NCBI GenBank assembly: GCA_023423895.1
Contig: JAFAER010000038.1
Span: 1-64,000, forward strand
DNA length: 64,000 bases
Origin: Pseudomonadota bacterium
GTDB taxonomy: Bacteria > Myxococcota_A > Polyangia > Polyangiales > Polyangiaceae
Direction of reading: 5' to 3'
Below the pieces are notes generated by a model. It was not told the DNA's origin. It was given only the letters and a program-made list of their open reading frames with translations, and searched no databases. How positions within the stretch are numbered: the first letter of the stretch is position 1; each line of letters starts with the position of its first letter. Positions 1 to 8,781 of the stretch are shown in pieces. Both the position numbers and the translations under genes were made by a program.

Positions 1-1484
1 ATCTCGAGCTTCTCCGCCGACTTGAGCTGCTGATCCGGGTCGCCCGCGCCCATCGTGATGCTGGCGCGGCCACCGCCGATCTTCGACCGGATGACCGGCG
101 CCGAGTTGATGACGTCGTCGAGGATGATCGCGAAGCGGCGGTTGATGTTCTCGCCGGTGATCTGCTCGAAGCGATCCGCGCCCTGCGGGCTGAACGTGAT
201 CGCGACGTAGACCTCGGGAACGCCGCTCCGCTGGTCGATCGCGCGCTGCGCGTCGGTGATGTACTCGCCGGTGACATCCGCGCGGCCGCGGAGGTAGAAC
301 GTGCGCCAGCCGTCCTCGGTCGCCCTTCCGGTATCCGGGTCGTAGTCCTCGGTCTTCTCGTAACCGACCGTGTGATCGTCGGGCACGTCGAGCGTGGCGA
401 CGAACGCCTTGAGCTTCTCGAGGGCCGCCTGCATCGCCTTCGTGCGCGCGACCTCGTCCTCCTTCGTGCTCTTGCCCTCGAACTCGGACGGGATCTTGAT
501 CGAGAAGAACTGGCGCCGCGCGTTCTGCTTCTGGCCGTTCACCTCGCCGAGAGGCGCGTTCTCGATGCGGATCTCGATACCCTCGGGGACGCTCTTCTCG
601 TCGACCTTGGCGAAGAAGTCCGCCTCGTCGTCGACCATCTTGAACTCGAGGCGAGCGGTCTTGCGGATGATCTCCTTGATCTCCTCGAACTGCGCGCGGT
701 TCGAGCCCGGCACCTCGACGATGATGTCCTCGTCGCGCGTCGTGACGCTCGCCTCGCGGAGGCCGAGCTCGTCGACGCGACGGTTGACGGTCTCCTTCGC
801 CTGCGTGACCGCACGCTCGCGCGTCTGCGTCTCGACCTCGGCGCGCAGCTTGAAGACGACCTCGCCCTCGTCGCCCTTCGTCTGGGCGAGCTCCTGGGCG
901 AACTTCTTCTGGAAGCGCTCGTCGATCAGCTTCACGTCCGCGGGGTCCTTGAACTTGACGCGCAGGACCGCGCTCTCGGGCGTGTAGATGTGGACCTTCT
1001 CGTCGAGCTGCTTCAGCTCCGCCTGCTTCAGCAGCCCCTCGCCCTCGTGGAGCTTGTAGGCGGTCGCCAGCTCCTGGCGCATCTCGTCGGCGAACTTGTC
1101 GCGCTTGTCGCGGAGCGCCTCTTCGACTTCGACCGTGTACACGAGGCGGAGACCGCCCTGGAGGTCGAGGCCTTTCACGATGCCGAAGTCGATGTTGTCG
1201 CGCACGTACCGCGGCGCGTGGAAGCGCGCGTTGCCGTTTGCGTCGCGGCTCAGGTCCTCGAACGTCGGGAGGAGCACCACGATCGAGCCGAAGAAGACAG
1301 CGGCGACGAAGCCCGTCTTCATCCGCCACGCGCTGTCCATGATCGGCAGCGCAGTGACGAGCGCCCAGATGATCGTGAGGCCGCAGACGACGACGCCCCA
1401 GAAGCTGTCGTTGGCGTAGAAGGCGTAACCGGCAGCGCCCGCGACGGCGATGACGATGAGAGAGTTTCGTAGAGAGCTGGTCAT
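1..1484 (-). CDS. secD: SecD, protein-export membrane subunit (partial, C-terminus off the left edge)
   Basis: SecD is the inner-membrane subunit of the SecDF complex, which uses the proton gradient to assist late steps of SecYEG/SecA export. I read this directly from the minus strand starting at the ATG at 1484. The first ~75 residues hold three hydrophobic stretches, followed by a periplasmic part that opens with GLDLQGGLRLVYTVEV, the conserved SecD signature. Further on are NRRVDELGL and, near the edge, IGGGRASITMG, the segment that precedes the C-terminal membrane bundle in SecD. About 494 codons are present; the membrane bundle and any secF lie outside the window. The family usually has one N-terminal membrane helix, so the extra hydrophobic N-terminal residues are a small oddity. 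It lies 51 bases downstream of yajC, the usual yajC-secD order, so one transcript is likely. No clear Shine-Dalgarno was seen. Confidence 0.95.
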   Translation of the reverse strand, partial: MTSSLRNSLIVIAVAGAAGYAFYANDSFWGVVVCGLTIIWALVTALPIMDSAWRMKTGFVAAVFFGSIVVLLPTFEDLSRDANGNARFHAPRYVRDNIDFGIVKGLDLQGGLRLVYTVEVEEALRDKRDKFADEMRQELATAYKLHEGEGLLKQAELKQLDEKVHIYTPESAVLRVKFKDPADVKLIDERFQKKFAQELAQTKGDEGEVVFKLRAEVETQTRERAVTQAKETVNRRVDELGLREASVTTRDEDIIVEVPGSNRAQFEEIKEIIRKTARLEFKMVDDEADFFAKVDEKSVPEGIEIRIENAPLGEVNGQKQNARRQFFSIKIPSEFEGKSTKEDEVARTKAMQAALEKLKAFVATLDVPDDHTVGYEKTEDYDPDTGRATEDGWRTFYLRGRADVTGEYITDAQRAIDQRSGVPEVYVAITFSPQGADRFEQITGENINRRFAIILDDVINSAPVIRSKIGGGRASITMGAGDPDQQLKSAEKLE

Positions 1485-1535
1485 CGATGGAGCTCGGTAG
1501 TCACGCGTGGCACGAGAACCGCGGAGACAGCGTGT

Positions 1536-1955
1536 TCATTTCTTGTCGGCGGTGGCTTTCGCTTCCTTGAGGTCAGCGAGCTCCTTGTCCGTCTTGGTCG
1601 AAGCCGCCTGCGCCTCGAAGGAAGAGACGGCATTCGCGAGGACCTGCACCGTGGTGCCCGGCGCGATCTTCACCTTCGCGATGCGCTCGTCCAGGTCGAC
1701 GAGCTCGCCGATGAGCCCCGCCTGAGTGACGACGCGGTCCCCCTTCTTCAGGTTCTTCCGCGCCTCCTGCTCCTTCTTCTGGCGCCGGAAGCTCATGAAG
1801 AGGAACGGCACGAGAATGAGGAACGGAAGCAGCATCGTGATCATGCTGCCGCCCGGCGCGGCCTGAGCCGGTGCGCCGCCTGCGGGAGCCGCCTCCTGGG
1901 CGACACCGGGCGTTCCTTGCTTGGGGGGGACGTTCTGGAAGAAATAAAGGGACAT
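1536..1955 (-). CDS. yajC: YajC, preprotein translocase accessory subunit
   Basis: YajC is a small single-pass membrane protein associated with SecDF at the Sec translocon. The predicted 139-residue product has an N-terminal segment rich in Gly, Ala, Pro and Gln, one membrane helix (about residues 40-55, MLLPFLILVPFLFMSF), then the hallmark cytoplasmic sequence RRQKKEQEARKNLKKGDRVVTQAGLIGEL followed by a small beta-rich domain. The family is usually 90-120 residues; the extra length is the low-complexity part before the helix. I chose the ATG at 1955 rather than one 11 codons upstream because the upstream residues look like non-conserved arginine-rich leader. It sits immediately upstream of secD. 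Confidence 0.95.
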   Translation of the reverse strand: MSLYFFQNVPPKQGTPGVAQEAAPAGGAPAQAAPGGSMITMLLPFLILVPFLFMSFRRQKKEQEARKNLKKGDRVVTQAGLIGELVDLDERIAKVKIAPGTTVQVLANAVSSFEAQAASTKTDKELADLKEAKATADKK

Positions 1956-2200
1956 CCGACGAGCTCCGGCTCCGCTCCGAAACCCCACAGTGAGGACGGG
2001 GGTTCGGGCGAAGAATCGGGGGATTAGTCGAGAAGCCCGGACGGGTCAATTCCGGTCGGGGGAACTCGCGCGGTGCCGTGCCATGGCGCGCCCGCCCGTC
2101 CCGTCCGTTTTGCCCGCTCGAGACTCCCCGGGCATCCCGACCGGATCCCTACGGACGAGCGCCCCTCCGCCCTCCACCAGCTCGTCCCAGACCCCGGCGC

Positions 2201-3139
2201 TCAGTCGTCTTTTGCGCAGCGAAACCCCACATTGGGGCCCATTTCGCGAGCCGAGCCCCAGTTCCGGCTCGTCGTCTTCGCCTGGGACGGGAGGCTCAGC
2301 CATCCACCACCGCGGAGGACGTGGCTCGCGCCGGCGCGGGGCGAAAGATCCGAAAGCGTCTCGGAGTACCAGTCGGCGACCCACTCCTCGACGTTGCCGC
2401 TCATGTCCTGCACGCCGTAGGGGCTCGCGCCGCTCGGATGACTTCCCACTCGAGCGGGCTTCTTGCCCCCGCAGCTTCTCTGCGTCTTCTCGGTGGCGAG
2501 CGTCACTGCCGCGCCGCAACCGGCCGCGCTCGAGCCGCCCCACGGGTATTTGATGGGCGACGTTCCGCGCGCCGCCATTTCCCATTCGACCTCACGCGGG
2601 AGGCGCTTGTTCATCGCGAGACAGTAGGTCTGCGCGCTCGTCCAGGGGACACACGAGACGGGAAGTGTCGGATCGCCGAGGTCATAGGTGCACGACGCGC
2701 TCGTCCGCGCCGGACGTGGACATGCACCGCGATCGACGCACGCCCGATAAGCTCCGACCGTCACCTCGGTCTTGTCGATCCAGAACGGCGACACGACGGC
2801 CACCCGCGCCGGCCGTTCGTTCGGCGGCGACTTCTTGTCGTCGGAGCCCATCGTGAAGCGGCCACCCGGGATGCGGATCATCCCGTCCTTCGTGACGACC
2901 GCCGCTCGGACGACCGGAAGCGGCTTCGTCGGAGGGCCAGGCGCGGGCGCGTGATCGGGCTCCTCGCCGTCCGTTTCGACATGCGGGACGGCGCTCGCCG
3001 GCGGGTCTCGCCTCGTCGTCGGCGTCGCCGTCGTCGTCCCGCCACGCGTCCCAGCATCCTGCGCGAGCGCGAGGGGCAGAGGAAACGCGAAGACCATCGA
3101 GAGGAGGAGCAGGCTTCGCTTCGACCTCGCTGACCACAT
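2201..3139 (-). CDS. Secreted SUMF1/formylglycine-generating-enzyme-type protein
   Basis: The 312-residue product starts with a Sec signal peptide (basic start, then LLLLSMVFAFPLPLALAQ), a low-complexity Thr/Pro linker to about residue 85, and an SUMF1 (FGE-sulfatase) fold. Typical family words are visible: IPGGRFTMGSDD, PFWIDKTEVTVGAYRACVD, LPREVEWEMAARG, MSGNVEEWVADW, LRGGGWL and a terminal VGFRC. The segment where true formylglycine-generating enzymes carry the paired active-site cysteines reads TTSRNW here, so I infer a non-catalytic member that binds or scaffolds in the periplasm, which is common in Myxococcota. It stands alone, with 245 bases to yajC and 37 bases to the next upstream minus-strand gene. 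Substrate unknown. Confidence 0.85.
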   Translation of the reverse strand: MWSARSKRSLLLLSMVFAFPLPLALAQDAGTRGGTTTATPTTRRDPPASAVPHVETDGEEPDHAPAPGPPTKPLPVVRAAVVTKDGMIRIPGGRFTMGSDDKKSPPNERPARVAVVSPFWIDKTEVTVGAYRACVDRGACPRPARTSASCTYDLGDPTLPVSCVPWTSAQTYCLAMNKRLPREVEWEMAARGTSPIKYPWGGSSAAGCGAAVTLATEKTQRSCGGKKPARVGSHPSGASPYGVQDMSGNVEEWVADWYSETLSDLSPRAGASHVLRGGGWLSLPSQAKTTSRNWGSAREMGPNVGFRCAKDD

Positions 3140-3176
3140 GCGGGCCTACGACTGTACCATGCGCGGCGCGCGAGCT

Positions 3177-4964
3177 TCAGGCGACGCCGATCGGCTTGCT
3201 CGCCTCGGCCCCCGAATGCGCCGCGGCCGAGATCGCGTCACGCGTCGCCTCGAAGGTGCGCCGCGCGCGCTCGACGCCCGCCTCGTCCGTACCGGGAACA
3301 CTCTCGGCGACGATGCGTGCGGCGGCACCTCCATCGAGGGGCGCCTTGAGCGCGCGCGATGCGGCCGCGAGCGCTGCTCCCGCCGCCGTCGTCGCGAGCG
3401 CGCTCGCGGAGGGCTGCCCGTCGCCGAGCGGCAACGGCAGCACGCGCGCACGTCGCTCGCGGACGACCGTGCGCGCCGCCTCCGGCAGTGTTCCGCTGGG
3501 ATCGGAGCCGACGAGCGCGAGGACGCCGTTGTCCGGAAGAGGAACGACGGCGCCCGCGCTGGTGACGCCGCGCTCGGTCGCCATGATGAAACGCGGCGCA
3601 CGACGCGCCATCCCGCCACGTGCGTGGTCGCGCGATGCGAGGATGTCGACGAGCGCGCCCGCGCCCGGCGTGGTCGCGGTGACGATCCCGTGCGTGCGGA
3701 GCCCGACGCCGTTCGCGAGCGACGCGCCGACCGCATTCAGGACGGCCTCGGCCGAGGCGACGTCGTCGAGGACGAACCTCATCGAGATCTCGCGCTCCGG
3801 CCTCGAGTCTCGCGCGCCGGAAGCCGCCTCGGCCGGGCGGACGGCGCGAGGGAGCGAGTGCTCGACGTCGACGAAGGAGAAGACGCGCCGTCCGCGCTCG
3901 TCCGCGAGCATGTTCTCGCAGACGGCAGCGAGATCGGCGACGTCGAACGAAGGTCCCGTGGCGCCGACGAACAGCTTGGGGATGCGGCCGATGCCAGGGA
4001 AACCAGGCATCCAGGTGAGCGCATCGGTGAACGCGGACTTCATGTCACGCGCGAGCAGGCCGCCATGCGCCAGCGGCTCGTCCGCGGGCTCGAGCACGGT
4101 GATCGCGAGCGCGCGGCCAAGCGCCTTCACGAGCCGCTGACCGGGGAACGGCCGGAGCGACGTGATGTGCACGGCGCCGACGTCGTAACCGCGAGCGCGG
4201 AGGTCGTTCGTCGCGCAGAAGAGCGCATCGCCGACCGGCCCGATGCCGACCAGGACGAGAGGAGATTCGCCGAGCGGGATCTTGTCGAACGCGTCATGAC
4301 GACGGCCCGAAACGATGCCGTACTCGCGCAGCGCCGCGCCCAGGGCGAACGGAACACGCTCCGCGAACGCTCGATCGCCGGCGGCAGTACGCGGCAAGTC
4401 CGCCTTCGAGCGCCCCTGCCCCGGGTCACCGACGAACGCTTGGATCTGGCGGTCCTGCGGGATGCCGACCATCGCGAACGACCGCCCCGCCGCGTGGCTC
4501 GCCCGTCCGAGCCCGTGGACGACGACGAATGGGACTCCCGAATCCTCGGCAGCACGGCGGGCGACGAGCGAGAGATCGAACGAGTCCTCGGGTCCAGACG
4601 CGCAGAGCACGCCCCAGCCGAGATCGGCGAGCGCGGACAGCTCCTCGGCGCCGTGGCCGGCGATGGCGTGAGCGACGATGCCGGCGCGGGCGGCTGCGAC
4701 CCGGCGCATCGCATCGCGCATCGATCCGAGACGTTCTGCCGGCGCAACGAGGGCGACGCGTTCGTTCTTCTCTGCGCTCGAACATGCGTCGGCGAGCGCC
4801 TGCGCCAGGTCGCCGTTCTCCCGCGCATCGCCGACGACGCGGCTGCCTGCGGCCTTTTCGGCTGCGGCGATCGCCCCCGCAACGTCGAGCATCTCGAGCC
4901 GTGCCGGCGGGCGCGCAGACGAAACTGCCGGAGATTCCGAGGTGCGCTCGAGCTCGTCAAACAT
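3177..4964 (-). CDS. 2-oxoacid:ferredoxin oxidoreductase-like protein (alpha and gamma parts only)
   Basis: The 595-residue product resembles the first half of pyruvate:ferredoxin oxidoreductase. Residues ~90-180 match the domain I pattern (LGWGVLCASGPEDSFDLSLVA, then VVVHGLGRASH, comparable to the family GFRTSHE segment). Residues ~225-330 match domain II (VLVGIGPVGDALFCA, SLRPFPGQRLVKAL). Residues ~385-520 look like the gamma domain that wraps the active site (LRTHGIVTATTPGAGA). No CxxC ferredoxin motif and no GDG thiamine-binding motif is present, so by itself it cannot be a complete enzyme. It may pair with a beta subunit encoded elsewhere or have lost the activity. Several invariant family residues are altered, so substrate cannot be named. 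The start is uncertain: ATG 4964 is chosen over a GTG two codons upstream; neither has a good Shine-Dalgarno. Confidence 0.65.
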   Translation of the reverse strand: MFDELERTSESPAVSSARPPARLEMLDVAGAIAAAEKAAGSRVVGDARENGDLAQALADACSSAEKNERVALVAPAERLGSMRDAMRRVAAARAGIVAHAIAGHGAEELSALADLGWGVLCASGPEDSFDLSLVARRAAEDSGVPFVVVHGLGRASHAAGRSFAMVGIPQDRQIQAFVGDPGQGRSKADLPRTAAGDRAFAERVPFALGAALREYGIVSGRRHDAFDKIPLGESPLVLVGIGPVGDALFCATNDLRARGYDVGAVHITSLRPFPGQRLVKALGRALAITVLEPADEPLAHGGLLARDMKSAFTDALTWMPGFPGIGRIPKLFVGATGPSFDVADLAAVCENMLADERGRRVFSFVDVEHSLPRAVRPAEAASGARDSRPEREISMRFVLDDVASAEAVLNAVGASLANGVGLRTHGIVTATTPGAGALVDILASRDHARGGMARRAPRFIMATERGVTSAGAVVPLPDNGVLALVGSDPSGTLPEAARTVVRERRARVLPLPLGDGQPSASALATTAAGAALAAASRALKAPLDGGAAARIVAESVPGTDEAGVERARRTFEATRDAISAAAHSGAEASKPIGVA

Positions 4965-5030
4965 GACCACGAACGATGCGCGAATGCCATCGGCTGCGCA
5001 AGGGTGCCGAATGCCGCGCGCGTGTTGCGA

Positions 5031-5534
5031 TCAGCGTCCGCCGCCCTGGCTCGGTCCGGCCGAAGGCAACGGCTCGATCCGCGGCGCGGGCGCCGGCCGC
5101 ACCTTCGGCGGCGATGGGTTCGATCCCGGATCCGGGGGCAACACCGGCGTGGGCGCCGCCGGACCGGGGCCGAGCCACTTCACGCACACGCCGGCGGCGT
5201 GCGCGCGCGAGTAGCCCTGATCGATGAACGTCCGCAGCACGGCGTCGCACCCGAGGCGTCCCGCCTTCTCCGTGAGCGCCTTCGCCACGTCTTCGGGATG
5301 GGCCTCGTCCCCGAAGCCAATCGCCTGAACGAGCGCGATCTCGTAGAACGGGCGCTCCGGCGTCGGCTGGTCGGCCATGTACAGCTCGACGTTCTTGCGC
5401 ACCGGCGTCTCGGGCGCGCGGAGTAGCGCATGATGCGTCTCCGTGTGACCGCAGCCGACGAGCGACGCGCACGCGAGCAGCCCCAGCGCAAACGCGAATG
5501 CGGGCCGCCCGGCCCTCCATCCCGAGCGGCTCAT
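5031..5534 (-). CDS. Small proline-rich lipoprotein, function unknown
   Basis: Predicted 167-residue lipoprotein with a twin-basic start, hydrophobic core and lipobox LVGC (Cys28). The mature part contains a compact segment (MADQPTPERPFYEIALVQAIGFGDEAHPEDVAKALTEKA and GCDAVLRTFIDQGYSRAHAAGVCVKWLG, given here in two pieces) that resembles the DUF-type periplasmic folds built around a short repeat of alternating strand and helix, followed by a Pro/Ala-rich tail of about 50 residues. I do not recognise a family. The ATG at 5534 overlaps the stop of the upstream lipoprotein gene by four bases (ATGA), so the two are translationally coupled and probably act together at the outer membrane or periplasm. 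Confidence 0.75.
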   Translation of the reverse strand: MSRSGWRAGRPAFAFALGLLACASLVGCGHTETHHALLRAPETPVRKNVELYMADQPTPERPFYEIALVQAIGFGDEAHPEDVAKALTEKAGRLGCDAVLRTFIDQGYSRAHAAGVCVKWLGPGPAAPTPVLPPDPGSNPSPPKVRPAPAPRIEPLPSAGPSQGGGR

Positions 5535-6118
5535 CGCTGACCTCCGAGGTCTCCGCTCGTACCGGACGCGCCCCCTCGTTCGTCGGGCGAGGGCGCAGGC
5601 GCCGGCGCGGGCTCTGGCTCGCCGGCGCTGTCGGGCGGCGGCGGAGGCCCAGGCGGAATGAGCGGCGGTCCGGACGAACCTGGAAGCTGCGTGGTCATCG
5701 CCCGACCGAACATCGAGACGACCATGATCTCGTCGTTTGTAGAATACACACGCTGCCCGGCGCATGTCGCGCCCATGCCGCACGTGTAATAAAACGTCTC
5801 GACGTGCGTGCGGCCGGCGACCTCGAATCGGGCGCGCGTGCCCTCGATGACGGCGACGTTGCCGCCGATCTGGGCGACCTTGCGGATGAACTGCGGGAGC
5901 AGAGTGTCGACCGTCGCCTCCTGCTGCGCGGCGTGGACCTCGACGACGCCGAGGTCCACGGCGCCGGGGGGCGGCTGGCCCATCGAATAGATGGCCACCG
6001 GGCCCGCATACGCGGGGAGCTGCACGGGGCCCGTGCGGATCGCGCTTCCGCCGACCGACGAGCAGCCGGCGATCGCGAGAGCGAGCGGCAGCACAGCCGT
6101 ACGGATCAGTCGTCCCAT
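5531..6118 (-). CDS. Lipoprotein with proline-rich tail, function unknown
   Basis: Predicted 195-residue lipoprotein. The signal sequence MGRLIRTAVLPLALAIAGC places the lipidated cysteine at residue 19. Residues ~35-130 form a small mixed alpha/beta domain with VDLGVVEVHAAQQEATVDTL and IGGNVAVIEGTRARFE, a pattern seen in bacterial lipoproteins that test heavy-metal or DUF4156-like folds, but the match is too weak to name. Cys residues cluster in YYTCGMGATCAG and may form a disulfide. The last ~45 residues are Pro/Gly/Ser-rich and probably disordered. It is the first gene of a two-gene unit with the downstream lipoprotein (4-base overlap). The next gene upstream, a kinase, is divergent, so the promoter lies between 6119 and 6305. 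Confidence 0.75.
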   Translation of the reverse strand: MGRLIRTAVLPLALAIAGCSSVGGSAIRTGPVQLPAYAGPVAIYSMGQPPPGAVDLGVVEVHAAQQEATVDTLLPQFIRKVAQIGGNVAVIEGTRARFEVAGRTHVETFYYTCGMGATCAGQRVYSTNDEIMVVSMFGRAMTTQLPGSSGPPLIPPGPPPPPDSAGEPEPAPAPAPSPDERGGASGTSGDLGGQR

Positions 6119-6293
6119 GCGGAGATGATGAGCAGATGCCGCGCCATGGGCAACGACTATCCGTGAAACGCTAGCGATGCCATCTCGATGAGGTCGTGAA
6201 GCGGGCGCCTGCGAGGGCTCTGGCTCCTCCGTTCTCTAGTCGAGCAAGCACGGGACGGTCGCGGTCCACCGACGCATGCGTCCACGGCAGTGT

Positions 6294-6299
6294 TATCCT
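6294..6299 (+). promoter_or_regulatory. -10-like box of kinase gene, leaderless spacing
   Basis: TATCCT ends six bases before the ATG at 6306, and no Shine-Dalgarno precedes that ATG. If this is a sigma-70-type -10 element, transcription starts on the first base of the start codon. Part of a recurrent pattern in the window. Confidence 0.5.
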
Positions 6300-6305
6300 G
6301 CCGCC

Positions 6306-7811
6306 ATGCCCGACCCTCCGGTCGCGCCGGGAGAGCTCCTGGCCGGGAAGTATCTCGTCGAGCGGCTGCTCGGCGAGGGCGGGCATGGCGTCGTCGTCGC
6401 CGCCCAGCACGTGGCGCTCGGGGAGCGGGTCGCGATCAAGGTGCTTCGTCCCGAGGTCGCGCAGGATCAGGAGACGGTCGCTCGCTTCGTGCGCGAGGCT
6501 CGCGCGTCCGTGCGGATCAAGGGCGAACACGTCGCACGCGTGCTCGACGTCGGGTCCCTCCCGAGCGGCTTGCCGTACATGGTGATGGAGCACCTCGAGG
6601 GCGCAGACCTGTCCGCCGTCATCGAGCAGAAGGGCTGGCTGCCGATCGCGACGGCGGTGGACTACGTGCTCCAGACCTGCGAAGCCCTCGCGGAGGCGCA
6701 CGCCCTCGGCATCGTCCACCGGGACATCAAGCCCTCGAACCTCTTCTTGACGACACGGCCCGACGGATCGCCGTGCATCAAGGTGCTCGATTTCGGGATC
6801 TCGAAGGCCATGCCGGGGCAGGGCGCGGGGCCCGAGATGAATCTCACGCAGACGCAGAGCGTGCTCGGCTCGCCGCAATACATGGCGCCGGAGCAGATGC
6901 GGTCGTCGAAACGCGTCGACGGGCGGACGGACATCTGGGCGCTCGGGACGACGCTCCACGAGCTCCTCACGGGGCATCCTCCGTTCGATGCGAGCACGAT
7001 GCCCGAGCTGTTCGCGATGATCCTCCAGGATCCCGCGCCACGGCTCGGCGAGAGGCGGCCCGGGATGCCACCCGCGCTCGAGGTGGCAGTCGCTCGCTGC
7101 CTCGAGAAAGAGCCGGAGAAACGCTTCGCCGACGTATACGAGCTCGCGCGCGCGCTCGCTCCGCTCGGGTCGAGCACGGGCAATACCGCCGTCGAGCGGA
7201 TCAGCCGGGTCGCGTTCAACACAGCCCGCTCGACGGATCGCATTTTCCCGGTGGACGGTGGCTCCGCCCCGGGCGTCGATCTCTCACGGACCGAGCGCGA
7301 CGTCCGTACCGCGACGAACGATTTGCCGTCCTCACGACGTCGCTGGACGTTCGGCTTCGCCGCGATCGCTGCCTTCATGGCGGTGGTCGGGGTGGCGGGC
7401 ATCGTGATCGGGCTCCAGCGCATCCGAGCCTCCACCGCAGCCGGCGCGACGACGGCTTCGGAAGCCAGCTTGCTCCCCTCGCCCCCCTCGCCCCCCTCGC
7501 CCTCCTTGCCCCCCTCGCCGCCTCTTCTCCCCAGCGAGGCGCCGCCGCCCGTCGTCGTGCCGACCATCGACGAGACCGCGCCACCCGCGCCATCCGAGAT
7601 GGAGCCGGCAGCATCCGCGTCACCGACCGCCTCCGCCGGCGCGAGCGGCACGTCGAAGAGGCCGGAGCTCCGCCCGAAGGCGGGTCCCGTCGCGAGCGCG
7701 CAGCACGGCCCGCCGGCGGCCGCCGCCTCCGGGCCGACCGTGCCGCCAGCGACGGCGACGGCCACGACGCCACCTCGTGCCCCCGGCGTCGCGTCCTCAC
7801 GGTATGATTGA
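6306..7811 (+). CDS. Membrane-anchored Ser/Thr protein kinase (PknB-type)
   Basis: The 501-residue product has a complete eukaryotic-type kinase domain at residues ~14-285: glycine-rich loop GEGGHGVV, catalytic lysine in AIKVL (Lys45), HRDIKPSN (138-145), DFG (162-164), MAPEQ and DIWALG. All catalytic residues are present, so it should be active. One membrane helix follows (about 347-370), then a long Pro/Ser-rich extracytoplasmic tail (PSPPSPPSPSLPPSPP) without a recognisable sensor domain. The next gene, a secreted TPR-like protein, begins seven bases after the stop, and a beta-propeller lipoprotein follows; such kinase plus TPR-protein pairs are common in Polyangia. The ATG at 6306 is preferred over one ten codons upstream because of the -10-like box six bases before it. 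Confidence 0.92.
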   Translation: MPDPPVAPGELLAGKYLVERLLGEGGHGVVVAAQHVALGERVAIKVLRPEVAQDQETVARFVREARASVRIKGEHVARVLDVGSLPSGLPYMVMEHLEGADLSAVIEQKGWLPIATAVDYVLQTCEALAEAHALGIVHRDIKPSNLFLTTRPDGSPCIKVLDFGISKAMPGQGAGPEMNLTQTQSVLGSPQYMAPEQMRSSKRVDGRTDIWALGTTLHELLTGHPPFDASTMPELFAMILQDPAPRLGERRPGMPPALEVAVARCLEKEPEKRFADVYELARALAPLGSSTGNTAVERISRVAFNTARSTDRIFPVDGGSAPGVDLSRTERDVRTATNDLPSSRRRWTFGFAAIAAFMAVVGVAGIVIGLQRIRASTAAGATTASEASLLPSPPSPPSPSLPPSPPLLPSEAPPPVVVPTIDETAPPAPSEMEPAASASPTASAGASGTSKRPELRPKAGPVASAQHGPPAAAASGPTVPPATATATTPPRAPGVASSRYD

Positions 7812-7817
7812 GCGCGC

Positions 7818-8780
7818 ATGCAAACGCGAATGCGGCGGCCTCTCGCGAGCTGCGTGATCGTCGTCGGGCTCCTCGTCGTTCCGGCACGAGCGCGCGCGGA
7901 CGAGGCCGCAGACGCAGACGCCTTGTTCAAGGAAGCAAACGAGCTCGTCGCAAAGGGCCGTTACGCGGATGCGTGTCCGAAGCTGGCCGAGAGCCAGCGC
8001 ATCGAGCCCGCCGTCGGCACGCAGTTCAACCTGGCCGATTGTTACGAGCACCTCGGACGTACCGCCACCGCACACGCCCTCTTCACGGATGTCGCCCGCA
8101 TCGCGCGCGCCGCAGGCAAGTTCGAGCGCGAGCGCCTCGCGAAGGAGCGCGCGGCCGCACTCGAGCCGCGCCTGGCACACGTGCAGCTCGTCGCGCGCGC
8201 GCAGGCTCCTGGCCTGGAGATCAAGGTCGACGACCTCGCTGTGCCGCGCGAGAAGTGGGCAGGACCGTTCCCGATCGATCCGGGGCATCATCGGATCGTC
8301 GCCTCCGCTCCGCAGCGAACGAGCTGGGAAGGCGCGATCGACCCCGTGCAGGGCAAGACCCTCGAGGTGATCATCCCCGCGCTCGTGGACCCGAACCCTC
8401 CGGCGGCGCCGACCGAAACGCGCAGTCCAACCTGGTCGACCCAGCGCACCGTCGCGATCGCCGTCGCGGGCGCCGGTGTGGCCGGCATCGCCGTCGGAGC
8501 GATCGCAGGAGCCATGTCCCTCTCCTCCCGGAGCAGCGCAGAGGAGTCGTGCCCCTCCGAGGTCTACGCCTTCCGCTGTCCCACCGTGCAGGGGACCGAC
8601 GACTGGAACTCCGCGACCACCGCAGGCAACGTCGCGACGGTCGGGTTCATCGTCGGCGGCGCGGCGCTCGCAGGCGCGGCCGTCCTCTGGTTCACGGCTC
8701 CTTCCTCGAAAGAGCCGTCGTCTCCGAAGGTCCGTGCGGGCGTGACGACGAGCGGCCTCCGCTTGGAGGGGAGCTTCTGA
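7818..8780 (+). CDS. Secreted TPR-like protein with two C-terminal membrane helices
   Basis: The 320-residue product begins with a cleavable signal peptide ending near ARARA, followed by a helical region at residues ~30-115 with TPR-like repeats (DALFKEANELVAKGRYADACPKLAES, GTQFNLADCYEHLGRTATAHALF). A beta-rich PEGA-like segment follows (LEIKVDDLAVPREKW, HHRIVASAP), then two hydrophobic stretches (about 215-240 and 270-292) separated by a short loop with two cysteines. This architecture accompanies Ser/Thr kinase genes repeatedly in Polyangia, but its role is unknown; an envelope sensor or scaffold is an inference. It is in an operon with the kinase upstream and lipoprotein downstream (stop and next ATG are one base apart). 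Confidence 0.85.
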   Translation: MQTRMRRPLASCVIVVGLLVVPARARADEAADADALFKEANELVAKGRYADACPKLAESQRIEPAVGTQFNLADCYEHLGRTATAHALFTDVARIARAAGKFERERLAKERAAALEPRLAHVQLVARAQAPGLEIKVDDLAVPREKWAGPFPIDPGHHRIVASAPQRTSWEGAIDPVQGKTLEVIIPALVDPNPPAAPTETRSPTWSTQRTVAIAVAGAGVAGIAVGAIAGAMSLSSRSSAEESCPSEVYAFRCPTVQGTDDWNSATTAGNVATVGFIVGGAALAGAAVLWFTAPSSKEPSSPKVRAGVTTSGLRLEGSF

Positions 8781-8781
8781 C

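Noticed and set aside
372..1472. Long Arg/Leu-rich open frames on the plus strand over secD
   Set aside because: High-GC shadow of secD on the opposite strand; no family signature and the minus strand gives a clear SecD.
3138..5426. 762-codon plus-strand frame opposite the oxidoreductase-like gene
   Set aside because: Composition is that of antisense shadow (Arg, Asp, Ala runs), while the minus strand has a coherent protein.
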